Positions 1 through 7,127 of a stretch of 15,903 nucleotides of DNA are shown here, piece by piece. The notes below the pieces were generated by a model that worked only from the letters and a program-made list of their open reading frames with translations, was not told the origin of the DNA and made no database searches. The DNA is from Flavobacteriales bacterium (GTDB lineage: Bacteria > Bacteroidota > Bacteroidia > Flavobacteriales_D > SKUL01), in contig SKUL01000367.1 in the NCBI GenBank assembly GCA_007129985.1, forward strand, positions 1 to 15,903, given 5' to 3'. The position numbers were made by a program, and so were the translations under genes. The first letter of the stretch is position 1. Every line of letters begins with the position of its first letter.

Positions 1-1
1 A

Positions 2-631
2 CAGGAGCATTATGAGTTTCCCGACAGTTCGGCCATTCGGCTTACGGTTTCCCGCTATTACACTCCATCGGGCAGAAGCATCCAACGGCCTTACGGAAAC
101 GGTATTGATTACGAGGCCGATATTTACGCGCGTTACGAAACCGGCGAGTTGTACGATTCAACCAAAATCAATTACCCTGATTCGCTTGTTTATTTCACGC
201 GCTCCGGCAGAAAAGTGTTTGGTGGCGGTGGAATTGTACCCGATTTGTACGTGGCCATTGACACCGTGGGAGGTTCAGAGTATTTCACTGAGCTGAGCTA
301 CCGAGGTATCCTCAACGACTTTGCTTTTGAGTACGCCGATAGTCATCGGGACAGACTATTGGCTGCGGGTTCGGTAGAAGAGTTTGTGAAGAGTTTTGTG
401 GTGAATCCGCGTATGTTGCAGGACCTTTATCATTTTGCCGATGGCCGTGGACTCAAGGCTGATCCTACAGACATCAACATCTCAGAGTCGCACATTGCAC
501 TTCGCCTCAAGGCTCTCATTGCCAGGAATATTTGGGGTAACGACGGGTATTATCCCATCATTGCCGAAGACGACCGCATGTTACAGGTGGCACGAGGGGC
601 TTTCGAAAAAGGAAAAACTATTCTACCGTAA
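2..631 (+). CDS. C-terminal part of S41 family C-terminal processing peptidase (5' end outside window)
   Basis: The frame is open from the left edge and ends with TAA at 629-631, giving about 209 residues. The segment RLTVSRYYTPSGRSIQRPY (about residues 13-31) and the later GGGGIVPDLYVAID block are characteristic of the end of the S41 (tail-specific protease, CtpA/Prc) catalytic domain. The serine and lysine of the Ser/Lys dyad, the PDZ domain and the signal peptide should lie upstream, outside the window, so catalytic competence cannot be judged. The last 120 or so residues form a charged, probably helical tail, as usual in Bacteroidota members of the family. Such proteases act in the periplasm and cleave proteins near their C terminus. 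The gene is convergent with glmS and overlaps its 3' end by 14 bp. An ATG at 149 is internal and not the true start. Family assignment is confident; substrate is unknown. Confidence 0.88.
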   Translation, partial: QEHYEFPDSSAIRLTVSRYYTPSGRSIQRPYGNGIDYEADIYARYETGELYDSTKINYPDSLVYFTRSGRKVFGGGGIVPDLYVAIDTVGGSEYFTELSYRGILNDFAFEYADSHRDRLLAAGSVEEFVKSFVVNPRMLQDLYHFADGRGLKADPTDINISESHIALRLKALIARNIWGNDGYYPIIAEDDRMLQVARGAFEKGKTILP

Positions 632-2468
632 CCGATTTGGCCAGGTTTCTCGGCTGATCAACGTTGCAACCCCGCATGACTGCTACGTGGTACGACAGCA
701 GTTGCAAAGGAATCACTGAAATCAAGCCCATCAATACCTCGTCCACTTCCGGAATTTCGATGGTGTGGTCGGCGAGTGCTTTTACCTGCTCATCGCCCTG
801 CGTTACAACCGCAATCACCTTGCCTTTGCGCGCTTTCACCTCCTGTACGTTGCTCACAATCTTGTCGTAGGATGCGCCCTGAGTAGCGATAACCACCACG
901 GGCATATTCTCATCAATGAGCGCAATGGGGCCGTGTTTCATTTCGGCGGCAGGATAACCCTCAGCGTGGATGTACGAAATCTCTTTCAGCTTGAGCGCGC
1001 CCTCCAATGCCACAGGGAAGTTGATTCCACGACCAAGGTATAGCGCATTGGTGGCATTCTTGTAGTAGTCGGCGATGTATTGAATCTGGTCATCCAGTTG
1101 CAGTACTTTCTCAATTTTCTCCGGAACTGCATCCAGCTCAATCAGCAGACGTTGAAAACGCGAATGAGGAATGGTTCCTTTACCCTGCGCGACCGACAAT
1201 GCCATCAGGGTAAGCACTGTTACCTGAGCGGTAAAGGCTTTGGTTGAAGCCACGCCAATCTCCGGCCCAGCGTGCGTGTAGGACCCTGCATGTGTCGTAC
1301 GCGGAATGGTAGAACCAATCACGTTGCAAATACCAATGATGGTAGCACCGCGTTGTTTGGCCATTTCAATGGCGGCCAGTGTATCAGCGGTTTCTCCCGA
1401 TTGAGAAATGGCTATTACCACGTCATCTTCCGCAATAATAGGGTTGCGGTAACGGAATTCCGAGGCGTATTCAACCTCAACCGGAATCCGGGCAAGGTCT
1501 TCAAACAGGTACTCGCCTACCAGCCCTGCGTGCCACGAAGTACCGCAAGCTACAATAATGATGCGCTTGGCCTGAATCAATTTCTGCTCATACTCCCGGA
1601 TTCCGCCCAAAGCAACAATCCCTTTGTTCACGTTGAGTCTGCCGCGCATACTATCGCGCACGGAGCGGGGTTGCTCGTAGATCTCCTTCAGCATAAAATG
1701 CTCGTATCCTCCTTTTTCGAGTGCTTCGAGCTGCATTTTCAATTCCTGGATATAGGGAGTCTTCTCCTGGTTTTTGATATTTCGCAGTTGTAGCCCGGAC
1801 TCGCGGTCAACAATGGCAATTTCTTCGTCTTCGAGGTATACCACATTTTTGGTGTGCTCGATAATAGGCGTAGCGTCCGATGCGATGAAATACTCACCTT
1901 CCTGTTTGCCAATTCCAATCACCAGAGGGCTTCCCTTTTTGGCTGCGATAAGTTGGTTGGGGTTTTCGCGCGACATCACCACAATGGCATAGGCTCCAAC
2001 CACTTCGTTGAGCGCTTTGCGCACAGCCTCAAACAGTGTAATATCTTCTTCGTTTCGCTTGATGTCGTCCACAAGGTGAATCAATACTTCGGTATCGGTG
2101 TCGCTTTGAAAAGTGTGCCCCCGCTGTATCAGCCCTTTTTTCAGGGTGTCGAAGTTTTCGATGATTCCGTTATGGATAATCACCATTTCGTTGTTGGCGG
2201 TGGCGTGCGGATGAGCATTCTCATCGTTGGGCGGTCCGTGGGTAGCCCAGCGGGTATGTCCGATTCCGATATTTCCCACAAGAGGGGTCTCTTCCAGGCG
2301 TTTCTGTAGGTTGCTCACCTTGCCTTTACATTTTACAAGGTTGATCTGTACGCTGTCGTGAACGGCAATACCGGCGCTGTCGTAGCCGCGGTATTCGAGG
2401 CGCTGAAGGCCTTTTAGCAGAATCGGGGCTGCTTTCTGTTCACCGATGTATCCTACAATTCCGCACAT
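618..2468 (-). CDS. glmS: Glutamine--fructose-6-phosphate aminotransferase (isomerizing), GlmS
   Basis: The 616-residue protein has the full GlmS layout. It begins MCGIVGYIGE, so after removal of Met1 the catalytic nucleophile is Cys2 of a class II glutamine amidotransferase domain. HTRWATHG (71-78), HNGIIENF (99-106) and SDTDTEVL (122-129) are glutaminase-site motifs. Two SIS sugar-isomerase domains follow, the first with CGTSWHAG (308-315) and ISQSGETADT (354-363), the second with the AEMKHGPIALI segment; the protein ends in the conserved LAKSVTVE. GlmS makes glucosamine-6-phosphate from fructose-6-phosphate and glutamine, the first step to UDP-GlcNAc for peptidoglycan and LPS, in the cytosol. 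Length is normal (about 610). It is the last gene of a leftward operon, 7 bp after the DUF4270 gene, which leaves no room for a glmS ribozyme. Its 3' end overlaps the opposing S41 gene. Confidence 0.97.
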   Translation of the reverse strand: MCGIVGYIGEQKAAPILLKGLQRLEYRGYDSAGIAVHDSVQINLVKCKGKVSNLQKRLEETPLVGNIGIGHTRWATHGPPNDENAHPHATANNEMVIIHNGIIENFDTLKKGLIQRGHTFQSDTDTEVLIHLVDDIKRNEEDITLFEAVRKALNEVVGAYAIVVMSRENPNQLIAAKKGSPLVIGIGKQEGEYFIASDATPIIEHTKNVVYLEDEEIAIVDRESGLQLRNIKNQEKTPYIQELKMQLEALEKGGYEHFMLKEIYEQPRSVRDSMRGRLNVNKGIVALGGIREYEQKLIQAKRIIIVACGTSWHAGLVGEYLFEDLARIPVEVEYASEFRYRNPIIAEDDVVIAISQSGETADTLAAIEMAKQRGATIIGICNVIGSTIPRTTHAGSYTHAGPEIGVASTKAFTAQVTVLTLMALSVAQGKGTIPHSRFQRLLIELDAVPEKIEKVLQLDDQIQYIADYYKNATNALYLGRGINFPVALEGALKLKEISYIHAEGYPAAEMKHGPIALIDENMPVVVIATQGASYDKIVSNVQEVKARKGKVIAVVTQGDEQVKALADHTIEIPEVDEVLMGLISVIPLQLLSYHVAVMRGCNVDQPRNLAKSVTVE

Positions 2469-2475
2469 AGCTCAA

Positions 2476-3834
2476 TTAGTATTTGGTGTAGTGAATAACC
2501 AGTCGCATAGGCCGGTCAGGATGGTGAGGTCCGTTGATGATCACGCGATTGGCAGAGCTTCCGGCGCGATCCGGCACCAGTTCAATTGCAGAATTCTCGC
2601 GCGAACCAAAAGCCACCTGTGTTGCCCAGCGGGTGATGTTTACACGGTACTGGCTGTTGATGACGTCTAGAAAACCGCCAAAGTGTGAGTCGCCCTCAAA
2701 AATATCGGGTAACAGAAAAGCTGTGTTTTCTTCTACGTTTCGCCCCACAGCAAACAAACGATTGGGAGGAGCAAAGGCATGGTCTGCCTGAAATGGGATG
2801 ATCAGCTCTGCGTTGTTGATGGCCAGAGTGTCATTTCGGATACTCCCGAGATGCGGGAAAAACACCCGCGTTTTGAGTCCGGCTGCTGCACGGATAAAGG
2901 TCTTTTGACCAGTGGAACTGAAATCACCGTCAAGTTGTGCCTGAAGCTCGTGCATCGCAGTGCTGAAATCGTGCACACTGCGCGTGTAGTACACGGCATT
3001 GGTGTTAATCACCAAATCGTATTCGCGGGTTTCGTACTGCCCTTGGTCAATGCCATCCCGGTGGTAGAGACGGTAATAAAGAGTGACTTTCGAAACAGGG
3101 CTCAGTAGGTTGAAGTAGTGCACACCACCATTATTCGGAGAGATGAACTGATCTGCAACGGTAACATAGAGTCCTTTGAAAAAAGCGGGAAAACCCTGGG
3201 TTGAAAGGTCATCGGTGCCAACGGCATTAAAAATTCGCGTTCCGATTTCAGGATCAAGCTTAATGCGGAGTTGAGGTGGCAGTGTATCCTGACCAACCAC
3301 TACATTCACCCCCGGGCCGGGCCGCTGAATTTTGCTTTCGGGCTGAACAAGATCGTTTTCCTTTACCTGAAGCACGCGGTTGCTGTAGTACAGCGTATCG
3401 GCAAACAACTGCTCATCCAGTTCATACACTTCATATTCTTGCGGGAAATTATTACCCCACTGCTCGTTGGAATAGGAAAGAGCCAGTACCACTGAATCAA
3501 TCTGTACGGTTTCGGACGACACGCCAGAGGTAAAAACCGGTTGATTGGTGGCCAGTCGCAATTGCGTGTAAAAACCTGATACCAACCTTCCGAATTTTGG
3601 GTCATGGTGATTGCCGAGCAGCACTGCATCCAGTCCGTCGGCGCGAATGCTGTCATCAGGAACGGTACGTGTCTCAATAGTCAGGGTGTCAATTCGGTGA
3701 ACACCCAACAACAGTTCAGGGGGAAGTACTCCTTTGCCAATCCCGTCTTCCTTGTCGCATGCCACAACAGGGAGCAAAAATAAAGCGGCCAATAGCGGCC
3801 GCATTATTCGTTGCAGGTTCAATTTCACGGTCAT
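2476..3834 (-). CDS. DUF4270 family lipoprotein
   Basis: A 452-residue protein with a lipoprotein signal: basic N-region, hydrophobic stretch, then LLPVVAC with the lipidation cysteine at residue 26, followed by D-K-E-D. A charged residue after the +1 Cys fits export towards the outer membrane in Bacteroidota, though localisation is inference. The mature N-terminal part (DTLTIETRTVPDDS, then AVLLGNHHDPKFGR and SGFYTQLRL) matches the pattern I know for DUF4270, a Bacteroidota family of outer-membrane-associated proteins of unknown function. The rest looks beta-rich without visible catalytic motifs. It lies 3 bp after the half-GT5 gene and 7 bp before glmS; this triplet recurs in the phylum as I recall it, suggesting a shared, unproven envelope role. 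The start at 3834 is preferred because it gives a good signal peptide; Met11 is an alternative that would remove the basic N-region. Confidence 0.85.
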   Translation of the reverse strand: MTVKLNLQRIMRPLLAALFLLPVVACDKEDGIGKGVLPPELLLGVHRIDTLTIETRTVPDDSIRADGLDAVLLGNHHDPKFGRLVSGFYTQLRLATNQPVFTSGVSSETVQIDSVVLALSYSNEQWGNNFPQEYEVYELDEQLFADTLYYSNRVLQVKENDLVQPESKIQRPGPGVNVVVGQDTLPPQLRIKLDPEIGTRIFNAVGTDDLSTQGFPAFFKGLYVTVADQFISPNNGGVHYFNLLSPVSKVTLYYRLYHRDGIDQGQYETREYDLVINTNAVYYTRSVHDFSTAMHELQAQLDGDFSSTGQKTFIRAAAGLKTRVFFPHLGSIRNDTLAINNAELIIPFQADHAFAPPNRLFAVGRNVEENTAFLLPDIFEGDSHFGGFLDVINSQYRVNITRWATQVAFGSRENSAIELVPDRAGSSANRVIINGPHHPDRPMRLVIHYTKY

Positions 3835-3837
3835 TCG

Positions 3838-4665
3838 CTATTCAACCAATACTCCGCTCTCTTCCAGCACCCGGTCGTAGAACTCAGAGCATGCAGCCAC
3901 TAAAGCGTCGCTTTCGGTGTGTGCAAGCACGGGTTTGCTGAGAGAATTCACATAATCTTCCAGTTCGCCCTGAAGGCTCGAGGTTCCTTTTACCACGCCA
4001 TCGCTGTGCTCAATCGCAAAGCGGGTTAGGTTTTCGTGGGTAGGATCGTTGAGAAGGGCGAGATCTTCAGGGGCAAATCCCTCTTGACGAAGTTTGTCAG
4101 CCATTCCTTTTTCGAGGGTTCCTTCAAAGCCACTTCCGTATGCAGAGAAAACCACTTTAGAATCGCTGAAGTGCGGGTCTTCGTTGATGATTTTCTTGAG
4201 GTAAGCAGGCATGATAGCCGTCATCCAGCCGTGGCAGTGGATGATATCAGGTGCCCAGCCGAGTTTTTTCACGGTTTCAATGACGCCGCGCACAAAAAAG
4301 ATGGAGCGCTCGTCGTTGTCGTTGAAAAACTTTCCTTTAGAATCGCAGTGTACGGCCTTGCGCTGAAAGAAGTCCTCGTTGTCAATAAAGTAAACCTGCA
4401 TGCGCGCAGAAGGGATGGAGGCTACTTTCAAAATCAGCGGGTGGTCGTTATCGTTGATAATCAGGTTCATTCCTGAAAGGCGGATAACTTCGTGCAACTG
4501 GTGCCGACGCTCATTGATGCAACCGTAGCGGGGCATAAAGACGCGGATTTCACGGCCTTTTTCCTGCATTCCCTGAGGAAGCATGCGCGATACAGTTGAA
4601 ATTTCGTTGGCTTCCAGGTACGGAGTTATCTCCTGCGATACATAAAGAACTTTCGTTTTTGCCAT
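3838..4665 (-). CDS. Half-length glycogen/starch synthase-like protein (GT5 N-terminal domain only)
   Basis: The 275-residue protein resembles the N-terminal Rossmann half of GT5 ADP-glucose glycogen synthases: KVLYVSQEITPYL (5-17), EIRVFMPRYG (39-48), VYFIDNEDFF (91-100), PDIIHCHGW (139-147) and the following PAYLKK. GlgA proteins are about 480 residues and need a second GT-B half for activity; that half is absent here and the frame ends normally with a stop, so this is not an obvious truncation. The K-x-G-G ADP-glucose motif near the N terminus of GlgA aligns with E18-A-N-E21 here, so the usual nucleotide-sugar contact is missing. I infer it is not a working glycogen synthase by itself. Short proteins of this type are annotated as 'glycogen/starch synthase' beside panC in many Bacteroidota. 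First gene of the operon with DUF4270 and glmS, with a good TAnnTTTG promoter upstream. Confidence 0.85.
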   Translation of the reverse strand: MAKTKVLYVSQEITPYLEANEISTVSRMLPQGMQEKGREIRVFMPRYGCINERRHQLHEVIRLSGMNLIINDNDHPLILKVASIPSARMQVYFIDNEDFFQRKAVHCDSKGKFFNDNDERSIFFVRGVIETVKKLGWAPDIIHCHGWMTAIMPAYLKKIINEDPHFSDSKVVFSAYGSGFEGTLEKGMADKLRQEGFAPEDLALLNDPTHENLTRFAIEHSDGVVKGTSSLQGELEDYVNSLSKPVLAHTESDALVAACSEFYDRVLEESGVLVE

Positions 4666-4690
4666 AAGTGCTCGGGATTTAATAAGGCTA

Positions 4691-4721
4691 CAAAATTACG
4701 ACATTTTCGGTGGATATTCAA
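4691..4721 (-). promoter_or_regulatory. Bacteroidota-type promoter for the GT5-half/DUF4270/glmS operon
   Basis: Read on the minus strand, 4698-4691 is TAATTTTG, a perfect match to the Bacteroidota -7 consensus TAnnTTTG, and 4721-4719 is TTG, a -33 element separated by 20 bases. Transcription would begin near 4686, giving a leader of about 20 bases before the ATG at 4665. The match is by eye; no transcript data are available. Confidence 0.6.
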
Positions 4722-4731
4722 GGAATCACCT

Positions 4732-4739
4732 TAGCTTTG
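4732..4739 (+). promoter_or_regulatory. Bacteroidota-type -7 element for the panC operon
   Basis: TAGCTTTG is a full match to TAnnTTTG. No convincing TTG -33 element stands about 20 bases upstream, so the promoter is half-supported. A start site near 4744 would exclude the upstream in-frame GTG at 4710 as translation start and leave a leader of about 29 bases before the GTG at 4773, which agrees with the PanC family N terminus. It lies back to back with the promoter of the leftward operon. Confidence 0.45.
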
Positions 4740-4772
4740 TTCGCTTCATTTGCGAGAAAGCCCCCTGTTTAC

Positions 4773-5612
4773 GTGGATATTTTCAATCGGGTATCAGACA
4801 TCCGCAGTGCACTTTTGCATGCCAAACAAGCCAACAAGACCGTTGCACTGGTGCCTACCATGGGTGCGCTGCACGATGGTCACAGGTCTTTGATGCAGGT
4901 AGCCCGCGATTCGGCAGATGTGTTGGTAGCCAGTGTTTTTGTAAACCCTACGCAGTTCAACGAGGCCGACGATTTCAACAACTACCCCCGCGATATTGAG
5001 GCAGATAGGACGATACTTGCCGACTCTGGCTGCGACATGGCCTTTACGCCCACCGTTGAGGAGATTTACCCCGAACCCGACCATACCACCTACGATTTTG
5101 GCGAACTCGAAACCCGCTATGAGGGCGCTTTCCGGCCGGGGCACTTTAAAGGTGTGGCCATGGTGGTCAGGCGCCTGTTCAACATCATCGAGCCGGATTT
5201 TGCCTTTTTCGGCGAAAAGGATTTCCAGCAGGTGATGGTGATCCGCCAACTGGTGCGGCAATTCAAGCTTCCCGTGGAGATTGTAAACGTGCCCACCCTG
5301 CGCGAGTCTGATGGTTTGGCCATGAGCTCTCGAAATGTGCGACTCAGCGCGGCAGAAAGAAATCGCGCCAACGCCATTTACAAGGCGCTGCAACTGGCCC
5401 GGCAATTGGCTCCTTCCGAATCACCGGAGCATATTCGCAGCCTTGCCGTGGAACTGCTCGAGCAAAACGGCTTGCAACCGGAGTATTTTGACATCGCCTA
5501 CCCCGATACGCTTCGACCTATTCGCGATTTTAATGGTGCACCGCACGCGGTAGCCCTGGTTGCCGCGCGCCTCGGAAATGTGCGCCTCATTGATAATCTG
5601 CAACTGTTTTGA
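4773..5612 (+). CDS. panC: Pantoate--beta-alanine ligase (pantothenate synthetase), PanC
   Basis: With the GTG start at 4773 the protein has 279 residues, the normal PanC length, and opens (M)DIFNRVSDIRSAL like its homologues. The frame can be extended to a GTG at 4710, but the extra 21 residues are not family-like and the probable -7 promoter element lies inside that stretch. Visible motifs: PTMGALHDGH (28-37) holding the HxGH nucleotide-binding signature, VFVNPTQFNE (56-64), FRPGHFKGV (120-128), FFGEKDFQQ (145-153), and GLAMSSRN (181-188), the KMSKS-like loop. It joins pantoate and beta-alanine with ATP to make pantothenate for coenzyme A, in the cytosol. Its stop TGA overlaps the TTG start of the next gene. 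PanD, which supplies beta-alanine and in many Bacteroidota is the next gene, is not present here. Confidence 0.95.
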   Translation: MDIFNRVSDIRSALLHAKQANKTVALVPTMGALHDGHRSLMQVARDSADVLVASVFVNPTQFNEADDFNNYPRDIEADRTILADSGCDMAFTPTVEEIYPEPDHTTYDFGELETRYEGAFRPGHFKGVAMVVRRLFNIIEPDFAFFGEKDFQQVMVIRQLVRQFKLPVEIVNVPTLRESDGLAMSSRNVRLSAAERNRANAIYKALQLARQLAPSESPEHIRSLAVELLEQNGLQPEYFDIAYPDTLRPIRDFNGAPHAVALVAARLGNVRLIDNLQLF

Positions 5613-6610
5613 GCAAAGCTTCTTCATCGAACCGCTGGACCAACTGGATCAAATTTGCCATCCCCGCGGGAGTGGGAATTTTGTTGTGCGTGCTGATTTA
5701 CCGTCAACTCGGCCCGGAAGAAAAAGCAGACCTATTCAACGCCCTCCGCTACGCGCGCTACGAGTGGTTTGCTCTGGCCATTGCTTTGGGTGCGCTGAGC
5801 CACGCCAGCAGGGCGTACCGATGGAAGTATCTGCTACAACCTCTGGGAAAGACGCCACAGTTCAAGCACAGCTTTTACGCAGTAATGGTGGGCTACCTGA
5901 TGAACATGGTGCTTCCGCGCGCGGGTGAGGCCAGTCGCGCACTCGCCTTGTCGCGCAGTGAGGGCATTGCCTTTGAGCGCACCTTCGGAACCATTTTCGC
6001 CGAGCGGGTCATTGACATGTTTGTACTGCTGGGCATTACCGCACTTACTTTTTACCTTCAATTTGAGCTGCTGGGCGAGCACCTCGACACCCTGCAAGGC
6101 GGTCTCAAAGCCAAACTCGGATTGCTGTTTTGGGTTGGTGCTGCTCTGGGGTTTTTGATGGTTTGGTTGCTTTTTCGCTACGGCAGGAGGTCTCGCTTCA
6201 GTATTGTGCGCAAACTCTACCTGCTGGCACTGGGTTTTTACGCCGGACTCAAAACCATCATCACTATGCGCAACAAAGGGTGGTTTCTTTTTCACACCCT
6301 GCTAATATGGAGCTTGTACATCGCCATGTATTGGGTGTGTTTCTTTACCCTGCCCGAAACATCCAACGTGTCGGTAAACGGCGTTTTTGCCGGTTTTGTG
6401 TTGGGTAGTTTTGCCATCGTACTCTTTCCGGGTGGTATCGGGGCCTATCCGGTGGCCGTTCAAAAAGCATTGATGCTCTACGGCGTAGCAGGGGCCTTTG
6501 GTTTTGCACTGGGCTGGATTATGTGGTTCTCTCAGTCGCTGATGATTGTATCTTTGGGGCTGGTGTCGCTCTACCTCACACCCAAAACACGTACAGCCAA
6601 AAGCAGATAG
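5609..6610 (+). CDS. Flippase-like integral membrane protein (UPF0104/lysylphosphatidylglycerol synthase TM family)
   Basis: A 333-residue polytopic protein. Hydrophobic segments lie at about 13-33, 52-66, 86-103, 134-152, 168-190, 200-216, 226-247, 255-275 and 303-323. The family signatures are MVGYLMNMVLPRAGEASRAL (93-112), whose P-R-x-G-E-x-x-R core is typical, and LFPGGIGAYP (272-281), the counterpart of the conserved PGGIG loop. Relatives include the membrane half of MprF and YbhN-like proteins, thought to move lipids or lipid-linked sugars across the inner membrane; no synthase domain is present, so lysyl-transfer activity should not be assumed. The start is TTG at 5609, overlapping the panC stop as TTGA, which suggests translational coupling. 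The next gene starts 1 bp after its stop. Substrate unknown. Confidence 0.88.
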   Translation: MSKASSSNRWTNWIKFAIPAGVGILLCVLIYRQLGPEEKADLFNALRYARYEWFALAIALGALSHASRAYRWKYLLQPLGKTPQFKHSFYAVMVGYLMNMVLPRAGEASRALALSRSEGIAFERTFGTIFAERVIDMFVLLGITALTFYLQFELLGEHLDTLQGGLKAKLGLLFWVGAALGFLMVWLLFRYGRRSRFSIVRKLYLLALGFYAGLKTIITMRNKGWFLFHTLLIWSLYIAMYWVCFFTLPETSNVSVNGVFAGFVLGSFAIVLFPGGIGAYPVAVQKALMLYGVAGAFGFALGWIMWFSQSLMIVSLGLVSLYLTPKTRTAKSR

Positions 6611-6611
6611 C

Positions 6612-7127
6612 ATGCATCAGTCCATTGGACAAAAAATACTCGATTTCGATTCACTGTTTGAGCGCGTTGGTCAATGGCGCATCTCGCACAAGCGAGTGGT
6701 GTTTACCAATGGGGTGTTCGATTTGCTTCACCCGGGTCACGCAGATTACCTTGCCCGCGCGGCTGAATGCGGCGACAAACTGGTGGTGGGCATCAACTCC
6801 GATGCGTCCGTGCAAGGTCTTCAGAAAGGACCTGAACGACCCATCGTGCCCTGTGAGGCCCGAATGGCATTGGTGGCAGCGCTGGCTTCGGTAGATGCAG
6901 TGTGTGCTTTTGATGAAGACACCCCCATTCGCCTGATTGAGGCTTTGCGACCCGATATTTTGGTAAAGGGCGGCGATTACGACCCGGAATGCACCGATCC
7001 ATCTTCTCCCCGCTACCTGGTTGGCTCCGATGTGGTGCGAAACAACGGTGGCGACGTGCTGACCATACCCTTATTGGAAGGCTACTCCAGCACGGGCATC
7101 ATCCGGAAAATCCAACAGCATGGCTAA
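6612..7127 (+). CDS. rfaE2: RfaE2-type D-glycero-beta-D-manno-heptose 1-phosphate adenylyltransferase
   Basis: The ATG at 6612, 1 bp after the previous stop, gives 171 residues; an upstream in-frame ATG at 6546 would overlap the flippase gene by 65 bp and adds nothing family-like. It is a nucleotidyltransferase of the cytidylyltransferase-like superfamily: VVFTNGVFDLLHPGH (29-43) with the HxGH signature, LVVGINSDASV (57-67), DEDTPIRLIEALRPDILVKG (101-120), and a GYSSTGIIRKI tail (157-167). These match RfaE2/the C-terminal half of HldE, which makes ADP-heptose for LPS inner core. A separate kinase (RfaE1) would be needed and is not in the window. Related cytidylyltransferases such as glycerol-3-phosphate cytidylyltransferase share the first motif, but the VKGGDY segment favours RfaE2. 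It overlaps radA by 8 bp. Confidence 0.85.
   Translation: MHQSIGQKILDFDSLFERVGQWRISHKRVVFTNGVFDLLHPGHADYLARAAECGDKLVVGINSDASVQGLQKGPERPIVPCEARMALVAALASVDAVCAFDEDTPIRLIEALRPDILVKGGDYDPECTDPSSPRYLVGSDVVRNNGGDVLTIPLLEGYSSTGIIRKIQQHG

Noticed and set aside
2469..2475. Possible glmS ribozyme upstream of glmS
   Set aside because: Only 7 bp separate DUF4270 and glmS; the ribozyme needs well over 100 bases of leader and is known from Firmicutes-type genomes.
4710..4772. 21-residue N-terminal extension of PanC from the GTG at 4710
   Set aside because: Residues are not PanC-like, the remaining 279 residues have the normal family length, and a -7 promoter element lies inside the extension.
4794..5405. 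Open frame of 203 codons antisense to panC
   Set aside because: Lies wholly within panC on the opposite strand, has no family features, and reflects codon bias of the real gene.
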